Below, one piece after another: positions 1-8,678 of a stretch of DNA of 23,794 bases. How positions within the stretch are numbered: the first letter of the stretch is position 1; each line of letters starts with the position of its first letter. The stretch comes from an uncultured Ignavibacteria bacterium (lineage in GTDB: Bacteria > Bacteroidota > Ignavibacteria > SZUA-365). The translations under genes were made by a program, and so were the position numbers. The stretch is taken from positions 1-23,794 of the forward strand of contig CAJXSA010000008.1 of the NCBI GenBank assembly GCA_913060595.1. Reading direction: 5' to 3'. The notes below the pieces were generated by a model, which did not search any database, was not told the DNA's origin, and saw nothing but the letters and a program-made list of their open reading frames with translations.

Positions 1-848
1 CGTTTCGGTGCACCGAAAATGACCATGATGCCGTCCCCGAGAAACTCGATGACGATGCCGCTGAATTCTGCGATGACCTCCACCATGCGCTCGAGGTAAC
101 GGTTCAGGATGCGGACCACCTCTTCCGGCGTCAGGTTCTCCGTGAGGACCGTGAAACCGCGCAGATCGGACATGAGGACGGAGATGTCTCGTTTCGCACC
201 GCCGATCTGCAGACCTTCGGGATTTTTCAGGACGGTGTCCATCACTTCGTCGCTGACATAGCGGCCGAACACGTTCCGAATGAACTCGTTGCGCACCTGC
301 AGTTCCTTACGCTGATGCTCTATGCTCTGCAGCTGCGTCTGAATCTCTTCCTTCTGCCTCACGACTTCGGCGGTACGTTCGCTCACGAGTGACTCAAGGT
401 TTTCATTCATTTCCTTGAGCGCACGGTTCTGCTCTTCGAGCTGCTTGTCCTGGTAGAAGCTGCGCACGGCCTCTTTTATCGTGAGTACGAGATCAGTTTC
501 TTCCCAGGGCTTGGGAATGTAGCGGTAGAGGTTGGCAAAATTGACTGCATCGCCGACGGCGCCGGCATCCGCCTGGCCCGTAAGGAGGATGTTGAAGGTT
601 TTTGGTGAAAGCGCGTGCAGCTTTCTGAGGAGCTGGTTCCCCTTGATGCCAGGCATGATCTGATCGCAGATGATCACAGGGATTTCCACCGAGGAAGAGA
701 GCAGGTCCTGGGCGAGCTCGAGTGCATCCTCGCCGCTTTCCAGCATTTCAATCTGAAACTCTCCGCTGAAATGGTCCCTGAGCTGATCCTTGAGACTCAG
801 GAGGATCATCTCCTCGTCGTCGACACACATGAGAACCGGCTTGCTCAT
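1..848 (-). CDS. Response regulator with class III adenylate/guanylate cyclase domain (C-terminus outside window)
   Basis: A predicted cytoplasmic signalling enzyme that would make a cyclic nucleotide under control of an attached receiver domain. The 282 visible residues hold a receiver domain (about 1-125: acidic pair D10/D11, phospho-acceptor D62, T90, K113 in a PKPW motif), a charged helical coiled-coil linker (about 130-190), and the start of a class III cyclase domain from the FGRYVSDEV stretch onward. Both expected metal-binding aspartates are visible: D228 in SDLRGF and D272 in EFLGDG. The frame is still open at base 1, so the residues that set ATP or GTP preference cannot be read. The ATG at 848 overlaps the stop of the upstream receiver-only gene by 4 bp, so the two are probably co-translated. 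The partner histidine kinase is not in the window. The domain call is confident; the nucleotide product is unknown. Confidence 0.9.
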   Translation of the reverse strand, partial: MSKPVLMCVDDEEMILLSLKDQLRDHFSGEFQIEMLESGEDALELAQDLLSSSVEIPVIICDQIMPGIKGNQLLRKLHALSPKTFNILLTGQADAGAVGDAVNFANLYRYIPKPWEETDLVLTIKEAVRSFYQDKQLEEQNRALKEMNENLESLVSERTAEVVRQKEEIQTQLQSIEHQRKELQVRNEFIRNVFGRYVSDEVMDTVLKNPEGLQIGGAKRDISVLMSDLRGFTVLTENLTPEEVVRILNRYLERMVEVIAEFSGIVIEFLGDGIMVIFGAPK

Positions 849-1240
849 GTTTTTGGCTCCAGGGCGTGACGGATGGTGCGAATCAGTTCCTCTTCCTGCC
901 ACGGCTTGTGGAAACAGGCACGGAGATCGGCATTCAGACGCGCATTTTCAATTGCGTCGTCATCGGCCTGTCCGGTGAGCATGAACGTGATGATCCCGGG
1001 ATGCTGGCGATGTACCAGGATGAGGAATTCATCCCCTTTGACGCCCGGCATGAGCCAGTCCGATACGATAAGGAGGATTTCGACGCCGTCATCGACGAGT
1101 TCCTCGATCACTTCCCATGCGTCGTCCGCATTTTCTGCGATTTCATATGTATAGCTGTCGCCAAAATGTCTTTTCAGCTGCGTTCGCAGGCTGTTGAGGA
1201 CAATCGGCTCGTCGTCGACACAGAGGATTGCTTTTTTCAT
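845..1240 (-). CDS. Receiver-only response regulator
   Basis: A 131-residue protein that is a single CheY-like receiver domain with no output domain. Key residues are present: acidic pair D9/D10, phospho-acceptor D61 in the SDWLMPG stretch, T89 in LTGQAD, and K112 in HKPW. It probably acts as a phosphorylation-dependent protein partner or phosphate sink. Its receiver is clearly related to that of the cyclase gene directly downstream: both share a CVDDE start, the LTGQAD stretch and a KPW motif, so they look like tandem duplicates. Its TGA overlaps the cyclase ATG by 4 bp. The start follows about 135 bases of non-coding DNA, so it is probably the first gene of this short operon. No strong Shine-Dalgarno is visible. 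Confidence 0.9.
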   Translation of the reverse strand: MKKAILCVDDEPIVLNSLRTQLKRHFGDSYTYEIAENADDAWEVIEELVDDGVEILLIVSDWLMPGVKGDEFLILVHRQHPGIITFMLTGQADDDAIENARLNADLRACFHKPWQEEELIRTIRHALEPKT

Positions 1241-1310
1241 GATGCTCGCGTGTTACGTTACAGCAAGGTGGCCGCAGCACGCACAGCGAAGGTGCGTATG
1301 CGCATCGGGG

Positions 1311-1333
1311 AATAAGCAATAATATAGACATTT
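1311..1333 (-). promoter_or_regulatory. AT-rich patch, possible promoter of the receiver/cyclase operon
   Basis: This is the only AT-rich stretch in the gap between the outer-membrane factor gene and the receiver gene. On the minus strand it reads through TATATTATTG, about 75-85 bases before the receiver ATG. A -10-like hexamer is possible, but I see no convincing -35 or FCB-type -33 element, so this is weak. Confidence 0.25.
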
Positions 1334-1351
1334 CTCCCCTATCGAGGGAAG
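1334..1351 (-). terminator. Possible weak terminator of the efflux operon
   Basis: An 18-base hairpin lies about 25 bases after the stop codon of the outer-membrane factor gene. On the minus strand the stem is CTTCCCT / AGGGGAG (7 pairs including one G-T) with loop CGAT. It is followed by an AT-rich tail but not by a clean T run, so termination efficiency is uncertain. Confidence 0.4.
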
Positions 1352-1375
1352 GGGGAAGCGCGTGGATGTGCGAAC

Positions 1376-2683
1376 TCAGCGCAGACTGATATCGCCCGTC
1401 AGGCGCTGCAGCTCCAGCGCGGCGATACGTGCCTGAAAGAGCGCGACGATATGTGCGGTCTCGGCGCGGACGAACTGAAGCTGGGCGTCACGGAATTCCA
1501 GTGAAGTGACAGTACCGGTATCGTATCGCTCCACCTGCAAGTCGAGATTGGACGTGGCGGCTTCCAGGCTGTTTTCTGCGAGGATTGCCGCCTGAAGACG
1601 CGTGTCGAGAGTGTGAATCTGTTCCCTGATCAGGGCCTCGAGACGATATTCCGCTTCCTGCACTGCGGCGGTGGCGCTGCGTTCTTCGATCTGCGCGTTT
1701 TCGACATCGGTGCTGTTCCGGAATCCGTTGAACAGATTGAACGAGAGGGAGAGTCCGACAGAGGCATCCGTACTCTGCGTGCTGATGTCGCCATTGAAAC
1801 GCGCGTCGTTCGTGCCGGTCAGACGGTCGGAGTACCCGTAGTTCGCGAAGAAGTTCACCCGGGGAAAGAAGGACGATCGCGAGGAGGTCACTGCCGTTTC
1901 GGCTACGAGGAGATTCTGTCGCAGCACGCTTACCTCGGCGTTCCGGTCCCGCGCCCGCGCGATGACGTCCTCAAAGCCGGAAGGGGCTGCCGGCAGTGCG
2001 ATTTCCCGCACGACGTCGAAATCGGTCTCGGCCGGGCGTCCCAGCAACAGGTTCAGCTGCTGCCGGGCGATGCGCAGCTGCAGCTGCTGAGACAGGTATG
2101 CCGTGGAATCGCTGTTCAGGGCGATGCGCGCATTGAAGTAATCGGAGGAGGATCCCCCGAGCTCTCGTCGCGCGTACTCCTTCTCATAACGTGTGCGGGA
2201 AATATCAAGAACGCGTGTGAGCGCGTCGAGCAGACGTGCTTCCTGCACGACGCGCATGTATGCCGCAACGATACCGACGACAGTCTGCTCGACGGTATTG
2301 CGTGTCTGCGTTGCACCGAGCTCGGCCAGGCTCTCATACCGCGCATTTTCCGCGAACATTCGAAATCCGTCGAACAGCGTCCAGTTCAGTGCGAGCTGTG
2401 CGCTGGCGGAGCGAGTGTCGGAGTTCCCAAAACTGAACGGAGAGTTGGTTTCCTGCTCACTGCGTGAGAGCGACCAGCTGCCGGTCGCATCAAGCGTGGG
2501 CAGAAAGCCTGCGCTGCCCCTGCTGGTGTTGTTCCTGGCCACCTCTGCGTCATTGCGCGCAATGCGGAGGCGGTGATTGCGCTCGAGTCCGATCGAGACA
2601 GCTTCATCGAGGCGCAGAAATTCCTGCGCAGGCGCGGTGGAAAAGAGAAACAGCATCATGAACGTCACTATCCCGGTTCTCAT
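1376..2683 (-). CDS. TolC-family outer membrane efflux protein
   Basis: Outer-membrane channel of a tripartite efflux system. The 435-residue protein starts with a signal peptide (hydrophobic run after MRTG, likely cleavage near APAQ). It then has two related OEP halves, each with long helices and a short barrel segment. LFDGFR (first half) and LFNGFR (second half) are the repeated strand motifs typical of the family. The C-terminus (ARIAALELQRLTGD) is the usual end of the last helix. Length is normal for the family. An AGGAGG sits 7 bases before the ATG. The start overlaps the stop of the RND pump gene by 4 bp, making this the last gene of the MFP-RND-OMF operon. Substrate cannot be deduced. 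Confidence 0.93.
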   Translation of the reverse strand: MRTGIVTFMMLFLFSTAPAQEFLRLDEAVSIGLERNHRLRIARNDAEVARNNTSRGSAGFLPTLDATGSWSLSRSEQETNSPFSFGNSDTRSASAQLALNWTLFDGFRMFAENARYESLAELGATQTRNTVEQTVVGIVAAYMRVVQEARLLDALTRVLDISRTRYEKEYARRELGGSSSDYFNARIALNSDSTAYLSQQLQLRIARQQLNLLLGRPAETDFDVVREIALPAAPSGFEDVIARARDRNAEVSVLRQNLLVAETAVTSSRSSFFPRVNFFANYGYSDRLTGTNDARFNGDISTQSTDASVGLSLSFNLFNGFRNSTDVENAQIEERSATAAVQEAEYRLEALIREQIHTLDTRLQAAILAENSLEAATSNLDLQVERYDTGTVTSLEFRDAQLQFVRAETAHIVALFQARIAALELQRLTGDISLR

Positions 2684-5600
2684 CGATTTTCCTCCTCGTC
2701 GGATGCGGACTGCAGTTCTTTCACGGCGGGTTCAAGCTGTTCTGCCCGTATCTCGCTGTCTCGCCTGACGATGCGCGCGAAAAGGACACGGAACTTGCTG
2801 AGCACCAGGAAGCTCGCGGGAAGAACCATCAGCAGAATGAAGGTCCCGAACGCAAGCCCGTATGCAACCGATACCGCCATCGGGATCAGGAACTGAGCCT
2901 GGCGGCTCGTCTCGAGGATGAGCGGGGCGAGTCCGACGGACGTGGTCAATGTGGTGAGGAGAATGGGGCGGAGCCTCGAGAGTCCCGCGGTGTGTACGGC
3001 ATCGAACACGGGTTGCCCGGCACGGAGATTCCGGTTGATCTGGTCGACAAACACGATGCTGTCGTTGATGATGATGCCTGTGAGCGCAATAACCCCGTAA
3101 ATGGAGAGCGTGTTGAGCTGTATCCCGTGGATGCCGTGGCCCCACACTGCACCGAGAATGCCGAGCGGTATGATGGCAAAGACGACGGCCGCCTGTGCAT
3201 ACGAACGGAACACAAGAATCACCAGGATGAACATTACGAGAAGCGCGACGGAAAATGCATTCCGCATCGAACGGCTGGTCTTTTCCTGGTTGCGCGATTG
3301 TCCCTCGAAAGAGGCCCGCACGCCGGTGACGCTCGCGAGCACATCGGGCAGAACATTCGCACGAATGTCGTCGAGAATGGGCGGCAGGTCCGCCTCGAAA
3401 TCCGCCAGATTGGCTTCGACCTTGATTTCCCGCTGATTTTCCAGCCTGTTGATGGAAATGATGCCACGCGCGATGTCATATTCGGCCAGTTCGCTGAACG
3501 GGTACTCATCGCCGCCGGGAAGTCGGATGCGCATCCGGTCGATAAAACCGAGTGCGCTGCGGTCTTCGGGCGTGTATCGCACCCAGACGCGGATTTCATC
3601 GCGGCCTCGCTGTATGCGCTGCACTTCGAGTCCAAAAAATCCCTGGCGCACCTGCGCCGCGACGTCGCGCAGGGTCAGTCCAAGGGCGTACGCGCGGGGC
3701 TTGAGACGGATATCGATTTCGCGCCGGCCTTCCTGTTCGCTGTCCGTGACGTCTTTCAGCGAGGGGAAATTGTCAAGTTCCGCGACAAGGAGGTCACGTG
3801 CTTTCGTCAGCTGCGCAAGGTCGTTTCCGAGCAGGCTTACGGATACGGGTTTCCCGAAGAAACCCACTCTTCCGTAGGTGAGTTTCTGCGCCTCCGGGAT
3901 GTTCCCGACCATGTCTCGCAGGCGATTCGCGATCACGGGTGTATCCATGTTCCTTTCCTCACCGGGGAGCAGAAGCAGGGTCAGACGCCCGGTATGGCTG
4001 CCGGCCTCGCCGAAATCGTTGCTCCCGATATCGCGCTTGATGCCGATGACCACATCCTGTCCGTCTGCACGCTCATTGCGGAGCGAGTCGTTGAGCTGCC
4101 AGGCGGTTTTCTCGATGCGCCGGAGCAGGGAATCCGTGTCCGCTTCCTGTCGGCCGGCGACGAGGGAGAGGTTGACAGGCATGGTGTCGCCGTCGATGAA
4201 GGGGAAGAATGTGACACCGATCAGTCCGCCGCGGAGCAGACCAACAGTAATGAATACCGCCGCGACGGGTGTGACGACGGTGATCCACTTGTGATGAAGG
4301 GCAAAGCGGAGACTTCTTCCGTACACATCGACGGTGAGCCAGGAGATGAAGCCGTCGATTCGTTTCCGCAACGGTTTGTCCTGCGAATGCGGATGCAGTC
4401 CCTTGGAATGCGCGAGGTGTGACGGGAGGATGAAATACGCTTCGACGAGGGAGAAAAGCAGTGTGGCGATGACGACCAGTGCCATGTGCCAGATGAATTT
4501 CCCGAGAAAGCCGTCGAGGAAAAAGAATGGAAGAAATGCGACAATTGTGGTCGCGATGGACGTGGTCACCGGTCCCACCATCTCGATTGTGCCGTCTATC
4601 GCCGCGCGGAGGGCAGGTTTCCCACGCTCGTAATGCGCATAGATGTTCTCCCCGACGACGATGGCATCGTCCACGAGAATACCCACGACCACAATCATGC
4701 CGAAGAGGGAAATGACGTTGATGGTGATACCGGCCAGCCCGGCGATGATGAACATGCCGCCGAAGGAAAAGGGGATGCCGACGGAAACCCAGAAGGAAAG
4801 ACGGAGATTGAGAAAGAAACCGAGCGTGATGATCACCAGGCCGAGTCCGATCAGACCGTTGTTGATCAATAGCGACAGGCGCTGGCGCAGGGAGACAGTG
4901 TTGTCGTCGAGGACGAGAGCCTGCACTTCCGCATGCTCGGCATTGAAACGGTCGACGATGTCCTTTGCGGCCTCCGCGACGGCGATGATATCTTCTTCCC
5001 GCGTTTTATCGATGTTGATGACGACCGCGGCCTGTCCGTTGAGATACGATTTGTCAGGGACGTCTTCCCATCGTTCCCGTATGGTGGCGATGTCTTTCAG
5101 CAGGATGATGGTGCCGTCGCTGTTTCCGCGCACGACGAGGTTGGCGAGTTCACGCGCATGATACTCGCGGGCGTTGGCCCGAATCAGGATTTCCTCGTCG
5201 CGCGTGTCGATTTTTCCGCCGGACAGGTTGATGTTCTCCGCACCGATGGCGTCGGCCACCTCTCGGAAACTGAGTCCGTAGCGTCGCAGATCGTCCTCTG
5301 ACAGCTCGATGGAGAACTCGAGCCGCGGCACTCCTTCGATGGCGACCTGCGATATCTGCGGTGTTGCGAGCAGTTCGTCACGCATTCGCTCACCGTAGTA
5401 CTTCAGGTTGTAGAGGTCGGTGGAGCCGGACAGCACGATGGACAGTGCGCGGCTGCGGAATTTCTGCTCAAAGATGACGGGTTTTTCACTGCCGAGGGGA
5501 AAGCTGTTGATGCGGTCGACCGCGTTTTTGACATCACGAAGGACAGCGTCCATGTCCGCTTCCGCCGTGATCTCGACGGTCACGGTCCCGAAATTCTCCC

Positions 5601-5856
5601 TGGAAACCGATGTGACCCGCTCGATGCCCTCGAGTCCGTCGATGGATTCCTCGATTTTGAGAACCACGCCCTCTTCGACTTCCTCAGGGGAGGCACCGGG
5701 GTAGACGACCTGCACGTTGATGAAATCCGGCCGCGTTTCCGGGAAAAAGCTGTAATTCATGTTCAGGAAAAAGAGAAAGCCGAACAGCATGATGCTGAAC
5801 ATCAGCACATTCGTCCACACTTTGTAACGGACGAAAAAGGCAATGACAGATTTCAT
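2680..5856 (-). CDS. RND efflux transporter permease
   Basis: Inner-membrane proton-driven pump of a tripartite efflux complex, 1058 residues, a normal length for the AcrB/HAE1 superfamily. The first transmembrane helix is at about 15-33, followed by a large periplasmic region containing the PGASPEEVEE motif. A helix block at about 330-480 contains the proton-relay pair D396/D397 in GILVDDAIVV. A second periplasmic loop and the second helix block follow. In the helix matching AcrB TM10 the sequence is GIIINDSIVF, so the position of AcrB Lys940 appears to be Asn, as in some other RND branches. A cytoplasmic Glu-rich tail ends the protein. A GGAGGGG lies 7 bases before the ATG, and the start overlaps the MFP stop by 4 bp. 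Substrates (drugs, lipids, metals) cannot be assigned, although a heavy-metal type looks less likely. Confidence 0.95.
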   Translation of the reverse strand: MKSVIAFFVRYKVWTNVLMFSIMLFGFLFFLNMNYSFFPETRPDFINVQVVYPGASPEEVEEGVVLKIEESIDGLEGIERVTSVSRENFGTVTVEITAEADMDAVLRDVKNAVDRINSFPLGSEKPVIFEQKFRSRALSIVLSGSTDLYNLKYYGERMRDELLATPQISQVAIEGVPRLEFSIELSEDDLRRYGLSFREVADAIGAENINLSGGKIDTRDEEILIRANAREYHARELANLVVRGNSDGTIILLKDIATIRERWEDVPDKSYLNGQAAVVINIDKTREEDIIAVAEAAKDIVDRFNAEHAEVQALVLDDNTVSLRQRLSLLINNGLIGLGLVIITLGFFLNLRLSFWVSVGIPFSFGGMFIIAGLAGITINVISLFGMIVVVGILVDDAIVVGENIYAHYERGKPALRAAIDGTIEMVGPVTTSIATTIVAFLPFFFLDGFLGKFIWHMALVVIATLLFSLVEAYFILPSHLAHSKGLHPHSQDKPLRKRIDGFISWLTVDVYGRSLRFALHHKWITVVTPVAAVFITVGLLRGGLIGVTFFPFIDGDTMPVNLSLVAGRQEADTDSLLRRIEKTAWQLNDSLRNERADGQDVVIGIKRDIGSNDFGEAGSHTGRLTLLLLPGEERNMDTPVIANRLRDMVGNIPEAQKLTYGRVGFFGKPVSVSLLGNDLAQLTKARDLLVAELDNFPSLKDVTDSEQEGRREIDIRLKPRAYALGLTLRDVAAQVRQGFFGLEVQRIQRGRDEIRVWVRYTPEDRSALGFIDRMRIRLPGGDEYPFSELAEYDIARGIISINRLENQREIKVEANLADFEADLPPILDDIRANVLPDVLASVTGVRASFEGQSRNQEKTSRSMRNAFSVALLVMFILVILVFRSYAQAAVVFAIIPLGILGAVWGHGIHGIQLNTLSIYGVIALTGIIINDSIVFVDQINRNLRAGQPVFDAVHTAGLSRLRPILLTTLTTSVGLAPLILETSRQAQFLIPMAVSVAYGLAFGTFILLMVLPASFLVLSKFRVLFARIVRRDSEIRAEQLEPAVKELQSASDEEENR

Positions 5857-6998
5857 TCGGTATCCCCTCCGGCACGGATGAGACGGGCCTGTGCCGGCAT
5901 GCCGGGTGAGACACCCTGCAGGAGTTCTGTCACCAGCGTATCGCCGTCCGCGAGACCGCGGTCAATGACGACGGTTTCGGGATTTCGACGGATGATGTGC
6001 ACCGTGCGCTGCTGCAGCCTTCCGTTCTCGACGATGTAGACATACCGTTCCTCGTACAGTGAACGACGGGGAATCTCCGTTCCTGTTGCGACGGGACGTC
6101 CGGGAATGCGGGCTTCGAGAAACATTCCCTCGTAGAGAGCGACGCCCGGTGACGGAGTGACCGCGACGTACACGGGCAGGGTCTGGCTGCGCTGATCCAC
6201 GGATCCCCCGATACGGACGATGCGGCCCGTGAGCGAATCTTCACTCTCACGCGCATGCAGTTCCACGGGACGCGTCCGGTCGATCCAGACAATGTCCGCG
6301 GCAGGGAGCGGGAGCTCGAGCTCGAGGTCCTGCAGGCTGATGACTTCGCCGAGAACGGACCCGTTTCGCGCGGTCGAGCCGCTTCGCAGGGCCGTGCTGA
6401 CGATGGCACCGTCGAACGGCGCGACAATGGAATGCTTCTCCAGTGTGATCTCGAGATCACGGGCAGCGTAGTACAGCTTGTAGACATTGAAACGGGTAAG
6501 CAGGAGCTTGATTTTCCTGTTCTGGGCCTCAGGGAGTTCGGACAGGGGCGACTGAAAGTCACAGGCATCGAAATAATTCTGCCACACGGCGGCGTGCGAT
6601 GGAAATTCGACCTTGATTTCCGGAAGGACTCCGGCCAGGGCGTTCAGAAAATCACTTTTGGTGCTGTTCAGGGCCAGACGCACCTGCCGGTCATCGATGC
6701 GGAGCAGCGTGGCACCGCGACGGAAGCGCGAGCCGGGTTTGAACGCAACATCGCCGCTCTGCAGAACTCCGGACACTTCGCTGATCAGCTGTACCGGCTG
6801 GGAGGATGTCAGCTTGCCAAGAGCAGTGATCGTGGTCGGTGTTTCCGCCATGCGTATGACTTTTGATATGACGGACTTGGGCGGTTTCTGCGGTACTCGC
6901 CGCGCAGGCTCCTCTTTGAAACCTGCAAGAAGCTGCATGATGATGAAGCCGGCGGCCAGAATTGCCAGCGGTATGATATAGAAGATGCGTTTTTTCAT
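5853..6998 (-). CDS. RND efflux periplasmic adaptor (membrane fusion protein)
   Basis: Periplasmic adaptor linking the RND pump to the TolC-type channel. With the start chosen here it has 381 residues. It opens with MKKR, then a membrane anchor (about 5-25) and no lipobox cysteine. The two lipoyl half-motifs are visible: a first half around SEVSGVL with PG..F..G..L.RIDD, and a second half around IVAPFDGAIV. Between them is a short helical hairpin with a mid-helix insert, and beta-barrel and membrane-proximal domains follow. The frame extends upstream to 7124, but the extra 42 residues are not family-like. ATG 7031 is a possible alternative start without a Shine-Dalgarno; at 6998 a GGAG stands 11 bases upstream and a GGGAG only 3 bases upstream. 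The 3' end overlaps the pump gene by 4 bp. Confidence 0.88.
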   Translation of the reverse strand: MKKRIFYIIPLAILAAGFIIMQLLAGFKEEPARRVPQKPPKSVISKVIRMAETPTTITALGKLTSSQPVQLISEVSGVLQSGDVAFKPGSRFRRGATLLRIDDRQVRLALNSTKSDFLNALAGVLPEIKVEFPSHAAVWQNYFDACDFQSPLSELPEAQNRKIKLLLTRFNVYKLYYAARDLEITLEKHSIVAPFDGAIVSTALRSGSTARNGSVLGEVISLQDLELELPLPAADIVWIDRTRPVELHARESEDSLTGRIVRIGGSVDQRSQTLPVYVAVTPSPGVALYEGMFLEARIPGRPVATGTEIPRRSLYEERYVYIVENGRLQQRTVHIIRRNPETVVIDRGLADGDTLVTELLQGVSPGMPAQARLIRAGGDTE

Positions 6999-7102
6999 GC
7001 GCTCCCGCGCTCCAGGATCGTGATGGTTCATTGCGTGTGCATCGTGGCACAACGATAGAACAATCATGGAGCAGGAAAGGGTTTCACGGTGCGAAACGGA
7101 AT

Positions 7103-7128
7103 CCGGAAGCGTTCCGCTTCGCATCCGG
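7103..7128 (-). terminator. Hairpin directly after doxX-like gene
   Basis: Immediately 3' of the DoxX stop codon the minus strand can fold a GAAGCG-GAA-CGCTTC hairpin (7106-7120) with a further CCG/CGG pairing outside it. There is no T run afterwards. It could attenuate transcription into the efflux operon or protect the 3' end, but an efficient intrinsic terminator is not shown. Confidence 0.3.
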
Positions 7129-7575
7129 CTATGCCCAGTATCTGCGGGTCAGCCAGCGATCGAAGGAAACGCTGCCGCTGCCCATGACCATGACCACGAG
7201 CGCGAGACCGACCGCCAGGAGATGGTATTCCCAGCCTTCCCCTTCCTGCATGCCGGTCCAGTTCATGAAAAATCCGAAAGCAGCGTGTTTGAGAACCACT
7301 GCACCGATCAGGACGATCGCAGCGAAGGCGGCCATGAAACGGCCGAACACCCCGAAGATCAAGGCGACTGCGCCGACAGATTCCGTTGCGATGACGAGAA
7401 AGCCCAGTACGGGGGGAATGCCCATCGCCTCGAGTCCGTCGAGTGAAGCAAAAAACCCTTTTCCGCCGAACCAGCCCAGGGTTTTCTGCAGACCGTGGGG
7501 GAGAAGGGCTGCTCCGAGGAAGAGACGAGCAATCAACCCCGCGGCGTTGTTTTCTGTGAAAATGACCTGCGACAT
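7129..7575 (-). CDS. DoxX family membrane protein
   Basis: A small integral membrane protein of the DoxX family, 148 residues with about four hydrophobic helices. The N-terminal part carries the family-like stretch ARLFLGAALLPHGLQK followed by GWFGGKGF, then helices around the GIPP, SVGAVALIFG and AAIVLIGAVV segments, and a C-terminal helix before the RRYWA end. The frame runs upstream to 7749, but the extra 58 residues look non-coding. An AGGAG five bases before the ATG at 7575 fixes the start. Members are linked to redox or quinone-associated functions in some species; nothing here allows a more exact role. The downstream efflux operon is about 130 bases away in the same direction, so read-through is possible. 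Confidence 0.88.
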   Translation of the reverse strand: MSQVIFTENNAAGLIARLFLGAALLPHGLQKTLGWFGGKGFFASLDGLEAMGIPPVLGFLVIATESVGAVALIFGVFGRFMAAFAAIVLIGAVVLKHAAFGFFMNWTGMQEGEGWEYHLLAVGLALVVMVMGSGSVSFDRWLTRRYWA

Positions 7576-7763
7576 GGATGCTCCTGCGAATGTAGAGAGG
7601 AGAGGGGACGAACGCGCACGATACGTAGCTTTGGGCAGGGACTGTATGACATTGAAAATGTAGGTTCTCGGGATCTGATACGCAAGTCCGCAGGCGCCAT
7701 CGTCCGCCTGAAGCCTATGAAACGGAGAACGATTGTCGTATCTTTCCACGGAGTACCATTCGG
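7576..7763. other. Divergent intergenic region
   Basis: About 188 bases separate the DoxX gene (minus) from the exported protein gene (plus), so both promoters should lie here. I see a TATCTTT at 7739-7745 on the plus strand that loosely resembles the FCB -7 element, but without a matching upstream TTG. No operator or hairpin stands out. Confidence 0.35.
7581..7585 (-). promoter_or_regulatory. Ribosome binding site of the DoxX gene
   Basis: AGGAG on the minus strand, 5 bases before the ATG at 7575. It decides the start against the 58-residue longer frame. Confidence 0.75.
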
Positions 7764-8678
7764 ATGGAATCCGGGCCTATGAAGAAGTTCTCTACCCTCC
7801 TGCCGCGGCACGGGCGGCGCACATTCACCACCGTGCGGATTTTCAGCCTAGTCATTCTCCTCACACTGCTGTTTTACGCGCAGGAATCGCATGCGCAGCG
7901 ATGGCCTCTCGAACGCGGGTATACGTACCTGCGCCTTGGCCTCAATGGATTTCGGGGTGATCAGTATTTCTCCGGCACCGGCAGCGAAATCCCGGTGCAG
8001 CGCCTTGAGGAGAATACCTGGCGTTTTTACAGCGAGTACGGGTATTCCCGCTATGTCACGGGCATTGTCAGTGTGCCTGCGTATCGCACCCTGCTGGTGC
8101 AGGAAAACGCCGACGCTCCCGTGCAGCGTGTTGAATCACCGGGAGACATTGAACTCGGACTCCGTATCGGGATTTATGCAAGTGACGATGATGTCATCCT
8201 TCTGAGCGGGTATTTCGGAATCCCGCTCGGGGAAACGGCCAACAGAGACGGACTGTGGTCCGGGGACAACGAATACGACCAGACGGTCATGATTGGCTAC
8301 GGACGCCATATCAAGAGCCTCGCCACACGCCTGAGCCTGCAGGGAGGGTATCATTTCCGAAACGACGGCTACAGTGATGAAGTGCTGATCAACGGGAACG
8401 TGGAATTGCGGCCCCTCGATTTTCTGGAGCTTACGCTGCGCGTACGCTATCTGCAGTCGCAGGAAAACGGCGATCCAGCTTTTTCCGGCGGTCACTATGG
8501 CTTTGCGAGCAATGACCGCCGCTTCCTCATGTACGGTCCCGAAGTCGCACTCTGGATCACGCGGGGATTCGGGATCAACGCCTCGATGTATGCGGTGACG
8601 GATGCACGCAACATGCCGGGTGCAACGCTGTTCTCCGCGGGATTCTTTCTGCTGGTCGCTCCGTCAGGGATGCAGTGA
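7764..8678 (+). CDS. Exported protein, probable outer-membrane beta-barrel, function unknown
   Basis: A 304-residue protein with a long N-terminal basic region and a hydrophobic signal segment (around IFSLVILLTLLFYA), with likely cleavage near ESHAQ. The mature part alternates short polar and aromatic strands (for example GYTYLRLGLNGF, WRFYSEYGYSRYV, LELTLRVRYL) and ends with a hydrophobic strand-rich segment. This pattern fits a small outer-membrane barrel of the kind often annotated as a putative transporter. I do not recognise a specific family. The start used has GGAG 10 bases upstream; the in-frame ATG at 7779 (MKKFSTLL) is an equally natural signal-peptide start. The stop overlaps the GTG start of the DUF547 gene, so the two are probably co-expressed. 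Confidence 0.75.
   Translation: MESGPMKKFSTLLPRHGRRTFTTVRIFSLVILLTLLFYAQESHAQRWPLERGYTYLRLGLNGFRGDQYFSGTGSEIPVQRLEENTWRFYSEYGYSRYVTGIVSVPAYRTLLVQENADAPVQRVESPGDIELGLRIGIYASDDDVILLSGYFGIPLGETANRDGLWSGDNEYDQTVMIGYGRHIKSLATRLSLQGGYHFRNDGYSDEVLINGNVELRPLDFLELTLRVRYLQSQENGDPAFSGGHYGFASNDRRFLMYGPEVALWITRGFGINASMYAVTDARNMPGATLFSAGFFLLVAPSGMQ

Noticed and set aside
2992..4422. Long plus-strand open frame of 476 codons across the RND pump gene
   Set aside because: It is antisense to a clearly conserved RND gene, has no family-like motif, and long shadow frames are expected opposite GC-rich coding DNA.
7576..7749. N-terminal extension of the DoxX frame by 58 codons
   Set aside because: No similarity to DoxX proteins; an AGGAG directly before ATG 7575 gives the family-length protein.
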